Shown: piece after piece, positions 1-6,199 of the stretch
Numbering within the stretch: the stretch's first letter is position 1
Layout: every line of letters begins with the position of its first letter
The notes under the pieces: generated by a model
Database searches by the model: none
Told to the model about the DNA's origin: nothing
Seen by the model: only the letters and a program-made list of their open reading frames with translations
From: Dehalococcoidia bacterium
Lineage (GTDB): Bacteria; Chloroflexota; Dehalococcoidia; UBA1151; UBA1328
Length of the DNA stretch: 7,288 nucleotides
Reading direction: 5' to 3'
Assembly: GCA_030745955.1 (NCBI GenBank)
Contig: JASLNQ010000111.1
Span: forward strand, 1-7,288
Position numbers and translations under genes: made by a program

Positions 1-2
1 GG

Positions 3-422
3 GGCAAACTGTTTTTCCTCGCCGGTGCGTGTGGCGTCGCCGGGTCGACGCTGCTGCTTTTCGTCCACTCGATCGAGCCGGTACTGTTCATTGGCGTCCT
101 GATAGGCATCACTATCGGGCTTTTCCTGACCTTAACGTGGACGGTGGCCAACGACCTGGTAAGTCGTGCATCGGCCGCAAGGGATCTCGGTTACACCAGC
201 GTAGCCACGTTGACCGGGGCAGCCATTGCGCGGTTCGCAGGGGTCGGGATCGACGAACTGAATAGCATGGACGACAATCTCGGTTACAAGGCGATTCTCG
301 TATCGGTCGCCCTTGCGTTCGCGCTTTCGGCGGTCCTGCTTGCGAAGGTCGCCATCGATGCGAGTGCGACGGGCAGGGCGCCCCGTGGGGGTCCGTACGG
401 GCGGGCGGGCGCTCCAGACTGA
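3..422 (+). CDS. MFS transporter, C-terminal part (5' end outside window)
   Basis: An open frame enters at the left edge and ends at TGA 420-422, giving 139 residues of a membrane protein. Hydrophobic segments at about residues 3-21, 27-47, 66-80 and 97-115 fit the last helices of a Major Facilitator Superfamily permease. The hydrophilic stretch NDLVSRASAARDLGY (about 50-64) sits where MFS proteins carry the short loop before helix 11, and it is followed by a Gly/Ala-rich helix and a G-x-D-x-L-N turn, a pattern common in MFS proteins that lack a more specific name. The tail after residue 118 is basic and Gly/Arg-rich and probably cytoplasmic. The substrate cannot be judged because motif A and the N-terminal half are outside the window. 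The nearest downstream gene, ispH, begins 104 bp later, so an operon is possible but not shown. The call to a membrane transporter is firmer than the call to MFS specifically. Confidence 0.75.
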   Translation, partial: GKLFFLAGACGVAGSTLLLFVHSIEPVLFIGVLIGITIGLFLTLTWTVANDLVSRASAARDLGYTSVATLTGAAIARFAGVGIDELNSMDDNLGYKAILVSVALAFALSAVLLAKVAIDASATGRAPRGGPYGRAGAPD

Positions 423-526
423 CCAAACTGCGCTGCTGTGGTCGAGCCAGCCAGCCGGTCAACCCACCAGCCAGTGCCCTCATCGCCGATATACTGGCTG
501 TCTCGAAACGTATGTAACCACAGGCC

Positions 527-1549
527 GTGACGGCATCCGGCAACATGCCCGTGCCGATAACGGCCCTGACCGTATTGGACCCTCTCCAGATGGACGTCTT
601 TCTCGCCAGCCCAAGGGGTTTTTGCGCCGGGGTCGACCTCGCCGTCGACATCGTCGAACTGGCTATCAAGCGATACGGACTCCCGGTTTATGTAAAGCAC
701 CAGATCGTCCATAACCCGAAGGTCGTCGCCGATGTCGAATCGAAGGGTGCGATCACGGTCGAGAAAGTTGAGGAAGTGCCCGAGGGTGCCGTCGTCGTCT
801 TCTCGGCCCACGGTTCACCGCCCGCCGACTATCGGATCGCGGTGGCGCGCAATCTGAAGGTGCTCGATGCCACGTGCCCGCTCGTCACGCGGGTTCACAA
901 CGAGGCGAAGAAATACTCAAGGGAAGGGAAAAAGATCGTGCTTGTCGGTCACGTGGGTCACCAAGAAGTGATCGGCACGACCGGACAGACCGATATGGAG
1001 CTGGTCGACGAACGGCAGGAGTGGAGTTTGCCGGATTGGGGTAAGGACACAGAAGTAGCCGTGCTTACGCAGACCACACTTTCGACAGGCGACACGGCCG
1101 CACAGGTGGAGAAGATCAGGAAACTTCACCCGAACGCCATCGTGCGGAACGACATCTGCTACGCGACGACAAACCGGCAGGTCGCAGCAATCAAACTGGC
1201 TGAAATGACCGAGCTTGTTCTCGTGATCGGTGCCCAGAACAGTTCAAACTGCAATCAGCTGAAGTCTGTGGCGATCAACCGGGGCGTGCCGGCGTACCTG
1301 ATCAACGGACCTGAAGAGCTCGACTGTTCCTGGCTGAATGGCGTGAAGAAAGTTGGGATTACATCTGGCGCCTCGACGCCGGAGGAGCAGGTCGGGGCCG
1401 TAATCGAGGCGATCAGCCCTGAAAACGTTTTCAAAGTGGGATCAGCCGAGGAGAACACCACGTTCGCCATGCCACGCAGCTTGAGAGACCTCGTTGGTGA
1501 GGCCGATCGCAACGGCAAGGAAGAGTTCAGTCCCCATGAAGATAACTAG
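527..1549 (+). CDS. ispH: 4-hydroxy-3-methylbut-2-enyl diphosphate reductase (IspH/LytB)
   Basis: IspH carries out the last step of the MEP isoprenoid pathway, reducing HMBPP to IPP and DMAPP with a [4Fe-4S] cluster in the cytosol. The three cluster cysteines are present: C33 in PRGFCAGVD, C117 in DATCPLV and C211 in NDICYATTNRQ, matching E. coli C12, C96 and C197. H62 (IVHN), H95 (SAHG), H145 and E147 (GHQEV), the TQTTLS motif (181-186) and SSN (239-241) match the known substrate-binding residues. The GTG at 527 is the first start after an in-frame stop (515-517) and gives 340 residues. Alternatives are ATG 545 and ATG 590; the last gives 319 residues and begins where E. coli IspH (316 aa) begins, just before the first strand. 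No start has a good ribosome site. Codons from 527 to 589 are rich in third-position G/C, so I kept the longer form, but the start is uncertain. The 3' end overlaps the next gene by 14 nt. Confidence 0.96.
   Translation: MTASGNMPVPITALTVLDPLQMDVFLASPRGFCAGVDLAVDIVELAIKRYGLPVYVKHQIVHNPKVVADVESKGAITVEKVEEVPEGAVVVFSAHGSPPADYRIAVARNLKVLDATCPLVTRVHNEAKKYSREGKKIVLVGHVGHQEVIGTTGQTDMELVDERQEWSLPDWGKDTEVAVLTQTTLSTGDTAAQVEKIRKLHPNAIVRNDICYATTNRQVAAIKLAEMTELVLVIGAQNSSNCNQLKSVAINRGVPAYLINGPEELDCSWLNGVKKVGITSGASTPEEQVGAVIEAISPENVFKVGSAEENTTFAMPRSLRDLVGEADRNGKEEFSPHEDN
1517..1525 (+). promoter_or_regulatory. Ribosome binding site for the enolase-superfamily gene
   Basis: AAGGAAGAG lies inside the end of ispH, 10 nt before ATG 1536 (about 14 nt from the AAGGA core). 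It is the clearest purine-rich Shine-Dalgarno-like stretch before any start in the window. It favours ATG 1536 over the in-frame GTG 1494, which would add 14 residues that do not belong to the family. Confidence 0.6.
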
Positions 1550-2657
1550 CGTCGAATGCCTGGTGCTCGATGAAGAGTACCCGTACGTCGTCCTGCACAC
1601 AGACGAGGGGATCACCGGGTTCGGCGAGTGCTTCCGGCGTGCGCCCTATGTGTCGAAGGTCACCGTGGAGACGGTGTTCGCGCCCCTGGTGGTCGGGAGG
1701 TCGCCGTTCGATTCGGAAGAAATCTGGGACAACATGCTCAAGGCCGGGGCGGTGGCAGGCCCGATCGGTGCCCTGCTCACCGCGGCTGCGGGGGTTGACC
1801 TGGCCCTCTGGGACCTCAAGGGCAAGGCGCTGGAAACACCTGTCTATAACCTGATCGGTGGCAAACGCCGGGACAGGGTCAAGGTGTATGCCAGTTCGCT
1901 GGCACGCGACCTGTCGCCGGCTGACGAGGCAAGGCGGGTGGCACTGTTCCGCGACCAGGGGTATTCGGCCTACAAGATGCATTCGGCCGTGCCGGGCAAG
2001 ATCGACGACCCTGCCGACCTGACCGTTGAAACAGTGAAGGCGATCCGCAAAGAAGTCGGCTACGACACCGATGTGCTGGTCGACGTGAATGGGGCCTACT
2101 CAGTGCACCATGCCATCGAGATCGGTCGGCAATTACAGGACCTGGGCGTCTTTCATTTTGAGGAGCCCGTGCATGTGCGCAACCTCGAGGGGCTTGCCGC
2201 CGTCGCCGACGCCCTCGATATGCCGGTCGCTTCGGGCGAGAACGCCTTTACCCGGTGGGACCACCTGAAGCTCATCAGGGAGGGACGGCCCGACATCGTT
2301 CAACCCGATGTTGTGAAGGTCGGCGGGATCACTGAGTTCCTGCGGATCGAGGCGGTTCTGTCGGCCCACGGTGCGACTATGACCATCCACAACACCCAGC
2401 CTTACGGGTCGACTGCGGCGCACGCCCACCTGCTGGCACCAAGCGGGAATTTCCCCTACGCACAGGAGTACAACATCGAGGAGGTCGGAATACGCGACCG
2501 CGATTCGATCCTCGACACGCCGTACGAGGTCGAAGACGGGTACATCCGGGTGCCGGACGGGCCGGGGCTTGGACTCGACTACAACCTTGAGCGGATGCGG
2601 GGGCGCAGCAGCGAGAAGCCGGTGGAATCGGCCGATGTATGGGGCCACATGCAGTAG
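1536..2657 (+). CDS. Mandelate racemase/muconate lactonizing enzyme family protein (enolase superfamily)
   Basis: This is a 373-residue enolase-superfamily enzyme of the mandelate racemase subgroup. These enzymes abstract the alpha proton of a carboxylate, most often to dehydrate sugar acids or racemize substrates. The N-terminal capping domain (about 1-115) has EGITGFGEC (24-32) and the AGVDLALWDLKGK helix (85-97). In the barrel, the metal ligands are D183 (LVDVNG), E209 (FEEP) and E235 (ASGEN). The catalytic His-Asp dyad is H285 (TIHNTQ) with D258 (QPDVVKVGGIT), and E311 (AQEYN) is on the last strand. The strand-2 motif is K147-M-H149 rather than the K-x-K of mandelate racemase. ATG 1536 was chosen because MKITSVE is the usual N-terminus of the family and a good ribosome site precedes it. 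The start overlaps the end of ispH by 14 nt, suggesting coupled translation. The substrate cannot be read from sequence; a sugar-acid dehydratase is a reasonable guess. Confidence 0.93.
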   Translation: MKITSVECLVLDEEYPYVVLHTDEGITGFGECFRRAPYVSKVTVETVFAPLVVGRSPFDSEEIWDNMLKAGAVAGPIGALLTAAAGVDLALWDLKGKALETPVYNLIGGKRRDRVKVYASSLARDLSPADEARRVALFRDQGYSAYKMHSAVPGKIDDPADLTVETVKAIRKEVGYDTDVLVDVNGAYSVHHAIEIGRQLQDLGVFHFEEPVHVRNLEGLAAVADALDMPVASGENAFTRWDHLKLIREGRPDIVQPDVVKVGGITEFLRIEAVLSAHGATMTIHNTQPYGSTAAHAHLLAPSGNFPYAQEYNIEEVGIRDRDSILDTPYEVEDGYIRVPDGPGLGLDYNLERMRGRSSEKPVESADVWGHMQ

Positions 2658-2691
2658 GTGGCGTTGGATGTATTCGTAATCCCCAGCACAC

Positions 2692-2720
2692 GATTTCCCG
2701 ACCGGAGCGGAGGGATCTCA
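2692..2720. repeat. Left arm of 29-bp inverted repeat (family 1)
   Basis: Positions 2692-2720 pair with 2874-2902 on the same strand: 28 Watson-Crick pairs and one G-T (2716 with 2878), across a 153-nt spacer. Pairing stops abruptly at both ends (2691/2903 and 2721/2873). The arm can also fold on itself: TCCC (2696-2699) with GGGA (2712-2715), then CCG (2702-2704) with CGG (2708-2710) around a GAG loop. It may be a dispersed palindromic element or half of a small non-autonomous element. It lies 34 bp past the stop of the upstream gene, so it could aid termination or protect the mRNA end. Confidence 0.85.
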
Positions 2721-2788
2721 TCGGCTAGCGGCAATCGATCCAGGTGTAGGCGTCCGTAACATAAGTTGACAGCTACCCCCGGCGTGCC

Positions 2789-2813
2789 TGCCATCCTTCG
2801 AGAGCCTCAGGAT
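2789..2813 (+). repeat. Small palindromic dispersed repeat, copy A (family 2)
   Basis: The core is ATCCTTCGAGAGCCTCAGGAT. ATCCT (2793-2797) pairs with AGGAT (2809-2813) and GAG (2800-2802) with CTC (2806-2808) around an AGC loop, with TC bulged. The sequence matches the general TCCTTCGA...CTCAGGA type of short dispersed palindrome that I recall as common in environmental bacterial genomes, especially Chloroflexota; that is recollection, not a search result. It sits inside the spacer of the family 1 pair. Read as protein it gives PSFESLR, a signature of spurious ORFs over such repeats. Confidence 0.7.
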
Positions 2814-2873
2814 AGCGTTTGGATGGAGTGCGGCGCTCAGGGAGTGGGAGCGGGCAGGTTTGGATATTCCCCG

Positions 2874-2902
2874 TGAGGTCCCTCCGCTCCGGTCGGGAAA
2901 TC
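2874..2902. repeat. Right arm of 29-bp inverted repeat (family 1)
   Basis: This is the reverse-complement partner of 2692-2720, with a single transition difference. It contains CCCTCCGCTCCGGTCGGG and, like its partner, can form a small self-hairpin. Flanking sequence outside the 29 bp shows no similarity to the partner's flanks. That fits either two independent insertions of a mobile repeat or the ends of one element with short terminal inverted repeats. No transposase is nearby and I see no clear target duplication next to the arms. Confidence 0.85.
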
Positions 2903-3058
2903 CGGTTGGTGACATGTTGGTGGGTGATGTGGGAGTCGGTATCTTCCAAAGTGCTGCTGGAAATCCCAGGTACGAACGTATTGGTGCACTCCTGAAATAC
3001 TCACAATGCCATCCGACACTCAACACAACACAAAATGCCACTTGATTTCCTAGACGGC

Positions 3059-3082
3059 ATCTGAGGTTCTCGAAGGAGGGCA
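3059..3082 (-). repeat. Small palindromic dispersed repeat, copy B, inverted and degenerate (family 2)
   Basis: The reverse complement of 3059-3082 aligns to copy A (2789-2813) with 22 of 24 aligned bases identical plus one gap. Similarity continues weakly about 10 bp further (GCGTTTGGA against GCCGTCTAGGA), so the ancestral unit may be longer. It begins 15 bp from the stop codon of the minus-strand DUF2332 gene, and so lies just downstream of that gene in transcript terms. Read as protein on the minus strand it gives MPSFENLR, parallel to the PSFESLR of copy A. Confidence 0.65.
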
Positions 3083-3096
3083 TCTGGATCGTGTGG

Positions 3097-4152
3097 CTAC
3101 GAACCAATGGGCGCCGTTAACCACTCGATCCAGCGGCCATGGGCCTCGCAATTCGCCAGGACCAATGGTTCGTGTTTTCTGCCATTCCCATATTCAGTAA
3201 TCGTCAGACCTGAGTGGCCTTCCTTCGTGCCTTCGAATGCCAGGCGCGTTACCGGCCCGGCCAGGGAAGCCCGGGAGAGAATTTCGTCGAGTCGAGATCG
3301 TGATTCCGAAGAAAACTGGTTCGGCGTGTGACTGTGATAGATGTTGGCCGGCTGCCCACGAGCCAGGTTTCCGAGGACCTTGGGCAGCAGGTCCAGCGCA
3401 TCACCGGCCAGCACTTGCGGCGGTTTCGATTTTGCGATCTCCAACGCTGCATCAAAGAGATCCCGGTTATCGCTGTGCTCGGGGTGTATCAGGGCCCTGA
3501 GCCACGATATTGCGTCATTATCTTCGACGCGGGCAGGTTCAAGCTCGATCCCGATGCTGCCGGTCACTTTTGGCAGACGGCGCCCGGGTGTGATCGGAGG
3601 CGTGCCGTGAATCATGGGCGCTATTCGGACTGGCGAGTCGGCATCACCGATTTCACAGTCCTTGCCGTAGGCATACGAAAACCTCTCCCATAGCAATGTG
3701 AGACCCGCGCTGGCACCGATCTCGATATGGACAAACGGTCGGTCGTCGAACAGTTCGGCGGCTTTCATTAACCCGAGTACAAGGACCGCAGCCCTTCGGA
3801 CAACATTCGATTGAACCCGGCGTGAAGCCAGCAGTCGCTCGATCTCCGTTCTGTTCTCCAGTACGAACGACCTGAACAACCTGTACGAGCCAACTGGCCT
3901 TCCCGTACTGAAGCCGGTCGGATAGGTCGCAAGCAGTTCGGTACCTGATCCACGATCCAGCAAGAACCTCACGGCTGCGAAAAACAGATTCGGAGTTGGC
4001 TGACCCCGTGCTGCGGCCATGACGATCGACAGCAGGTCAGGATCGCGGGCAATCTCGCCCGACAGGTAGGCGTAATGCGGTGAAATCTCGATGATTTCAA
4101 CTTCCGCAAACCGCCGGAATATATGTGCCTGTTCGTCGATTTGTACGTCCAT
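3097..4152 (-). CDS. DUF2332 family protein
   Basis: This 351-residue soluble protein has the pattern of DUF2332 (PF10094), a family of unknown function found in Actinobacteria, Proteobacteria and Chloroflexota. Recognisable blocks are SPHYAYLSGEIARDPDLL (24-41), PNLFFAAVRFLL (54-65), SRRVQSN (110-116), EIGASAGLTLLWERF (144-158), DSPV (172-175), WLRALIHPEH (217-226), GDALDLLP (250-257) and YHSHTPNQF (272-280). EIGASAG resembles the glycine-rich SAM-binding loop of class I methyltransferases, and GDALDLLP resembles a later strand of that fold, so a methyltransferase-like fold is a reasonable but unproven inference. Length is normal for the family and no frameshift is seen. No signal peptide or membrane segment is present. 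The start ATG (4152-4150) lacks a clear ribosome site. It follows the MFS gene by 36 bp on the same strand and is probably expressed with it. Confidence 0.88.
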   Translation of the reverse strand: MDVQIDEQAHIFRRFAEVEIIEISPHYAYLSGEIARDPDLLSIVMAAARGQPTPNLFFAAVRFLLDRGSGTELLATYPTGFSTGRPVGSYRLFRSFVLENRTEIERLLASRRVQSNVVRRAAVLVLGLMKAAELFDDRPFVHIEIGASAGLTLLWERFSYAYGKDCEIGDADSPVRIAPMIHGTPPITPGRRLPKVTGSIGIELEPARVEDNDAISWLRALIHPEHSDNRDLFDAALEIAKSKPPQVLAGDALDLLPKVLGNLARGQPANIYHSHTPNQFSSESRSRLDEILSRASLAGPVTRLAFEGTKEGHSGLTITEYGNGRKHEPLVLANCEAHGRWIEWLTAPIGS

Positions 4153-4188
4153 TAAAGGTGAAATTCTGGCGGCCTTTTCAACGAACCG

Positions 4189-5556
4189 CTACTCCCGCTC
4201 GGTCCGTGGGAATCCCGTCAGCAGGCCCGGCCATTTGAAGACTGACAACACGGCGGCGGCGAGTCCACCGATTGCGAAGCCGGTGATTGCTGCCTGGACC
4301 CCGTACAACTCGATCAACCAGCCGCCAATGACGAGTCCCATGGGAAGGCCGTAGACCGCAAGCATCCGCACGCCCATCACCCTACCCCGCATTTCGAACG
4401 TAGTAAATGTCATCAGCACGACCGACATCGAGATCATGCAGAAGCTGATCGATGCCCCGATCAGGGCCAGTAACGGCAAGCCCAGTGCATTCGAATCGGT
4501 CGCGGCGAAGAGGATCAACAGCACGTACCAGCCGATCATCGTCAGCATCATGAAACGTTCAGGGCGCCGTGACTTGACGACAGCAGCCATTATGAGTGAC
4601 CCAACCAGCGCCCCGACTGCGAACGTGGCTACCATCCGGGCGAGACCGTTTTCGTCCCCGCCGTACACGTCGCGGGCCACAACTGGCAGCAATCCGTTGG
4701 TTAACGGGAATGCAGTCAGGTTCACGAGAAATGCCATGAACATGATCGGCTGAATGACCGGTGATTCGATCATGTACTTCGCACCCTGCTTCAATTCGGC
4801 GAGAGGGTTCACATAATCGGTCGGCCTGTTCGGCTTGATCGAACTGATTCCAATACCCAGCAGAACGCTGGCTGCGTAGAAGAAAGTCACCCCGAGGTAC
4901 GCCCAGCCAAGGCCCAGCTGTGAAAGCAGCGTTGCGCCGAGCAGGGCACCGACGATCCGGGCGGAGTCCTGCGTGGTCCGCGCGAGGCCCGAGGCGTTCA
5001 TCAGGATGTGCGGTGGAACGGTGTCGGCAATCAGGGATTGGCGCAGCACGTTGTCGGCGGACCTGAAAAATCCGCTGACACCGGCAATAACGAATACGTG
5101 CCACGGCTGAATGACGTTGAACGCGGCAAGCAGCAACAGGGCCACCGCGGAGAGACCCGCTCCCGACCGCAGCACGATGAGCATGACCTTTCGGCTCATC
5201 CTGTCGGCAATTACACCGACCAACGGGGCCGTTAGCGTGCCGGAAAACCGGAGCGCCCCGAGTAATCCGACCAGGAACGGCGAATTGGTGGCGACGAGGA
5301 TGTACCAGCCCAGGATCAGGGTTTCCATTTCCGATCCCCAGGTGGTCATGGCATCGGCCGCCCACTGGAACCTGAAACTCCTTATCCGAAACGCCGCAAA
5401 GGGCGTGACCCGCAGCCGGGACCGGCGTGCGACCGTGGTCGTCGGATCAGAAGGTGCAAGTGGGATCGAAGATAACGGGACCGCACCTGAATCCAAATCT
5501 GAACCGCGGGTACCGGACGCCTGTCCGCTCGAATTTCCCGATCCGTCAGCTACCAT
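4189..5556 (-). CDS. MFS transporter, MFS_3/DHA3-like exporter
   Basis: This gene codes for 455 residues with about 12 predicted membrane helices between residues 70 and 442. MFS motif A is GVIADRMSRK (114-123). RQSLIADTVPPHILMNASGL (172-191) followed by a helix with ARIVGALLG is the typical centre of the MFS_3 (enterobactin-exporter-like) group, and MRGRVMGVRML (389-399) matches the late loop of the same group. Family members are proton-driven exporters of small molecules or drugs; the substrate here is unknown. The frame stays open to 5688, but the extra 44 residues would lie antisense to the signal peptide of the opposite gene and look basic and random, so I chose ATG 5556-5554. That leaves a Ser/Gly-rich, probably disordered cytoplasmic tail of about 50 residues, longer than usual. 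TTG 5496-5494 is an alternative start. Neither has a strong ribosome site. Downstream is the DUF2332 gene, likely in the same operon. Confidence 0.92.
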   Translation of the reverse strand: MVADGSGNSSGQASGTRGSDLDSGAVPLSSIPLAPSDPTTTVARRSRLRVTPFAAFRIRSFRFQWAADAMTTWGSEMETLILGWYILVATNSPFLVGLLGALRFSGTLTAPLVGVIADRMSRKVMLIVLRSGAGLSAVALLLLAAFNVIQPWHVFVIAGVSGFFRSADNVLRQSLIADTVPPHILMNASGLARTTQDSARIVGALLGATLLSQLGLGWAYLGVTFFYAASVLLGIGISSIKPNRPTDYVNPLAELKQGAKYMIESPVIQPIMFMAFLVNLTAFPLTNGLLPVVARDVYGGDENGLARMVATFAVGALVGSLIMAAVVKSRRPERFMMLTMIGWYVLLILFAATDSNALGLPLLALIGASISFCMISMSVVLMTFTTFEMRGRVMGVRMLAVYGLPMGLVIGGWLIELYGVQAAITGFAIGGLAAAVLSVFKWPGLLTGFPRTERE

Positions 5557-5562
5557 CGACCT

Positions 5563-6153
5563 GTGAAATTTCCCCTGCTGCTCGTCCTGTTGTCCGCCGC
5601 GATCATCGTTTCTGCGTGCCAGTCTGCGCCTCGCAGCTACCCCGCGCCAGCATTCATCGCGGGTGGAGACTGTGAAGACCGGGAGCACGATGTGCTGCCC
5701 GTGGCATCGCTTACGATCGCGGGACCGGCCGGCACGCCCGGCAACATCGACATCACTCTACAGGTCGAGATCGCCGACGAACCGAGCGAGCGGGCGCAGG
5801 GACTGATGTGCCGGGAATCGGTCTCGCCGGGCACCGGGATGCTGTTTACATACGAGTCGGACCGCTCAAGCGGGTTCTGGATGTTCAACACATACACACC
5901 GATCGACATCCTGTATCTCGATCAATTGGGCGGCGTGGTCGATAAAATCACGATGTCACCCTGCCCCAGGGGCCAGGAAACGGATGGTGAGTGGTGGGAC
6001 AGGTGCCTGGCCGAATCGAGCAGGTACGTCCCCTCGGGACCCTGGCGGACCGTGCTTGAGCTTCCTGCCGGTTGGCTCGAGGAACAGGGACTCCGAAATC
6101 CGGTGGGCACCGGTGTGACTGTTTCGTGGGATGCTCCCGACGAACAGGCCTGA
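5563..6153 (+). CDS. DUF192 domain lipoprotein
   Basis: This 196-residue exported lipoprotein has a Lys start, a hydrophobic core (residues 4-16) and the lipobox VSAC with the acylated cysteine at C19. After a linker of about 45 residues comes a DUF192 domain (PF02643, function unknown; about 62-188). Family blocks are VEIADEPSERAQGLMCRE (68-85), GMLFTYE (92-98), FWMFNTYTPIDILYLD (105-120), VDKITMSPCP (126-135), and YVPSGPWRTVLELPAGW (155-171) near the end. The usual FWMKNT reads FWMFNT here, with Phe at 108 in place of Lys. Cysteines at 37, 83, 134 and 148 would lie outside the membrane; 134 and 148 flank an acidic, Trp-rich loop and could form a disulfide. GTG 5563 is the only start that preserves the signal peptide, but no ribosome site precedes it. 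Its start is 6 bp from the opposite MFS start. Confidence 0.93.
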   Translation: MKFPLLLVLLSAAIIVSACQSAPRSYPAPAFIAGGDCEDREHDVLPVASLTIAGPAGTPGNIDITLQVEIADEPSERAQGLMCRESVSPGTGMLFTYESDRSSGFWMFNTYTPIDILYLDQLGGVVDKITMSPCPRGQETDGEWWDRCLAESSRYVPSGPWRTVLELPAGWLEEQGLRNPVGTGVTVSWDAPDEQA

Positions 6154-6199
6154 TTTTTGGACGCCGATTAGCTGGCAGCAGAAAGGAACCACACGCACG

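Larger units (their letters stand above)
2658..3096. other. Intergenic region between convergent genes, filled with palindromic repeats
   Basis: These 439 bp separate a plus-strand gene ending at 2657 from a minus-strand gene ending at 3097. I see no credible gene here. A 129-codon minus-strand frame (2718-3107) has no family features and reads through all or nearly all of the four repeat copies. A 61-codon plus-strand frame (2860-3045) is likewise unsupported. The stretch holds two interleaved inverted-repeat pairs, listed separately. Between them, 2905-2932 has a short imprecise GTTGGTG tandem, and TTCCA (2944-2948) can pair with TGGAA (2958-2962) across a 9-nt loop. No classic hairpin followed by a T-run is visible, although both flanking genes must terminate here. 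The repeat hairpins may do that job. Confidence 0.8.

Noticed and set aside
490..495. TATACT as a -10 box for ispH
   Set aside because: No matching -35 lies 16-18 bp upstream, and a single hexamer match is weak evidence, so it is not listed as a promoter.
112..811. Long minus-strand frames (185 and 175 codons) opposite the first MFS fragment and the start of ispH
   Set aside because: They are antisense to clearly recognised coding sequence, with Arg/Pro/Ser-rich composition typical of shadow frames in GC-rich DNA.
2766..2771. TTGACA as a -35 box inside the inverted-repeat spacer
   Set aside because: No -10-like hexamer follows at suitable spacing, and the only gene downstream on that strand is over 2.5 kb away.
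2718..3107. 129-codon minus-strand open frame across the intergenic region
   Set aside because: It reads through all or nearly all of the repeat copies, shows no family motif, and contains the RLSKDG and PSFENLR strings that come from translating palindromic dispersed repeats.
4559..5365. 268-codon minus-strand frame inside the MFS gene
   Set aside because: It is a shifted frame of the exporter; the exporter frame has membrane helices and MFS motifs while this one is Arg/Cys/Gly-rich with no recognisable domain.
5557..5688. 44-residue N-terminal extension of the minus-strand MFS gene
   Set aside because: It is antisense to the lipoprotein signal peptide, has a charged non-family composition, and ATG 5556 gives a sensible start.
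6154..6199. Terminator between the DUF192 gene and the phosphoglycerate mutase gene
   Set aside because: There is a short T run right after the stop (6154-6158) but no preceding hairpin, so read-through into the next gene seems likely.
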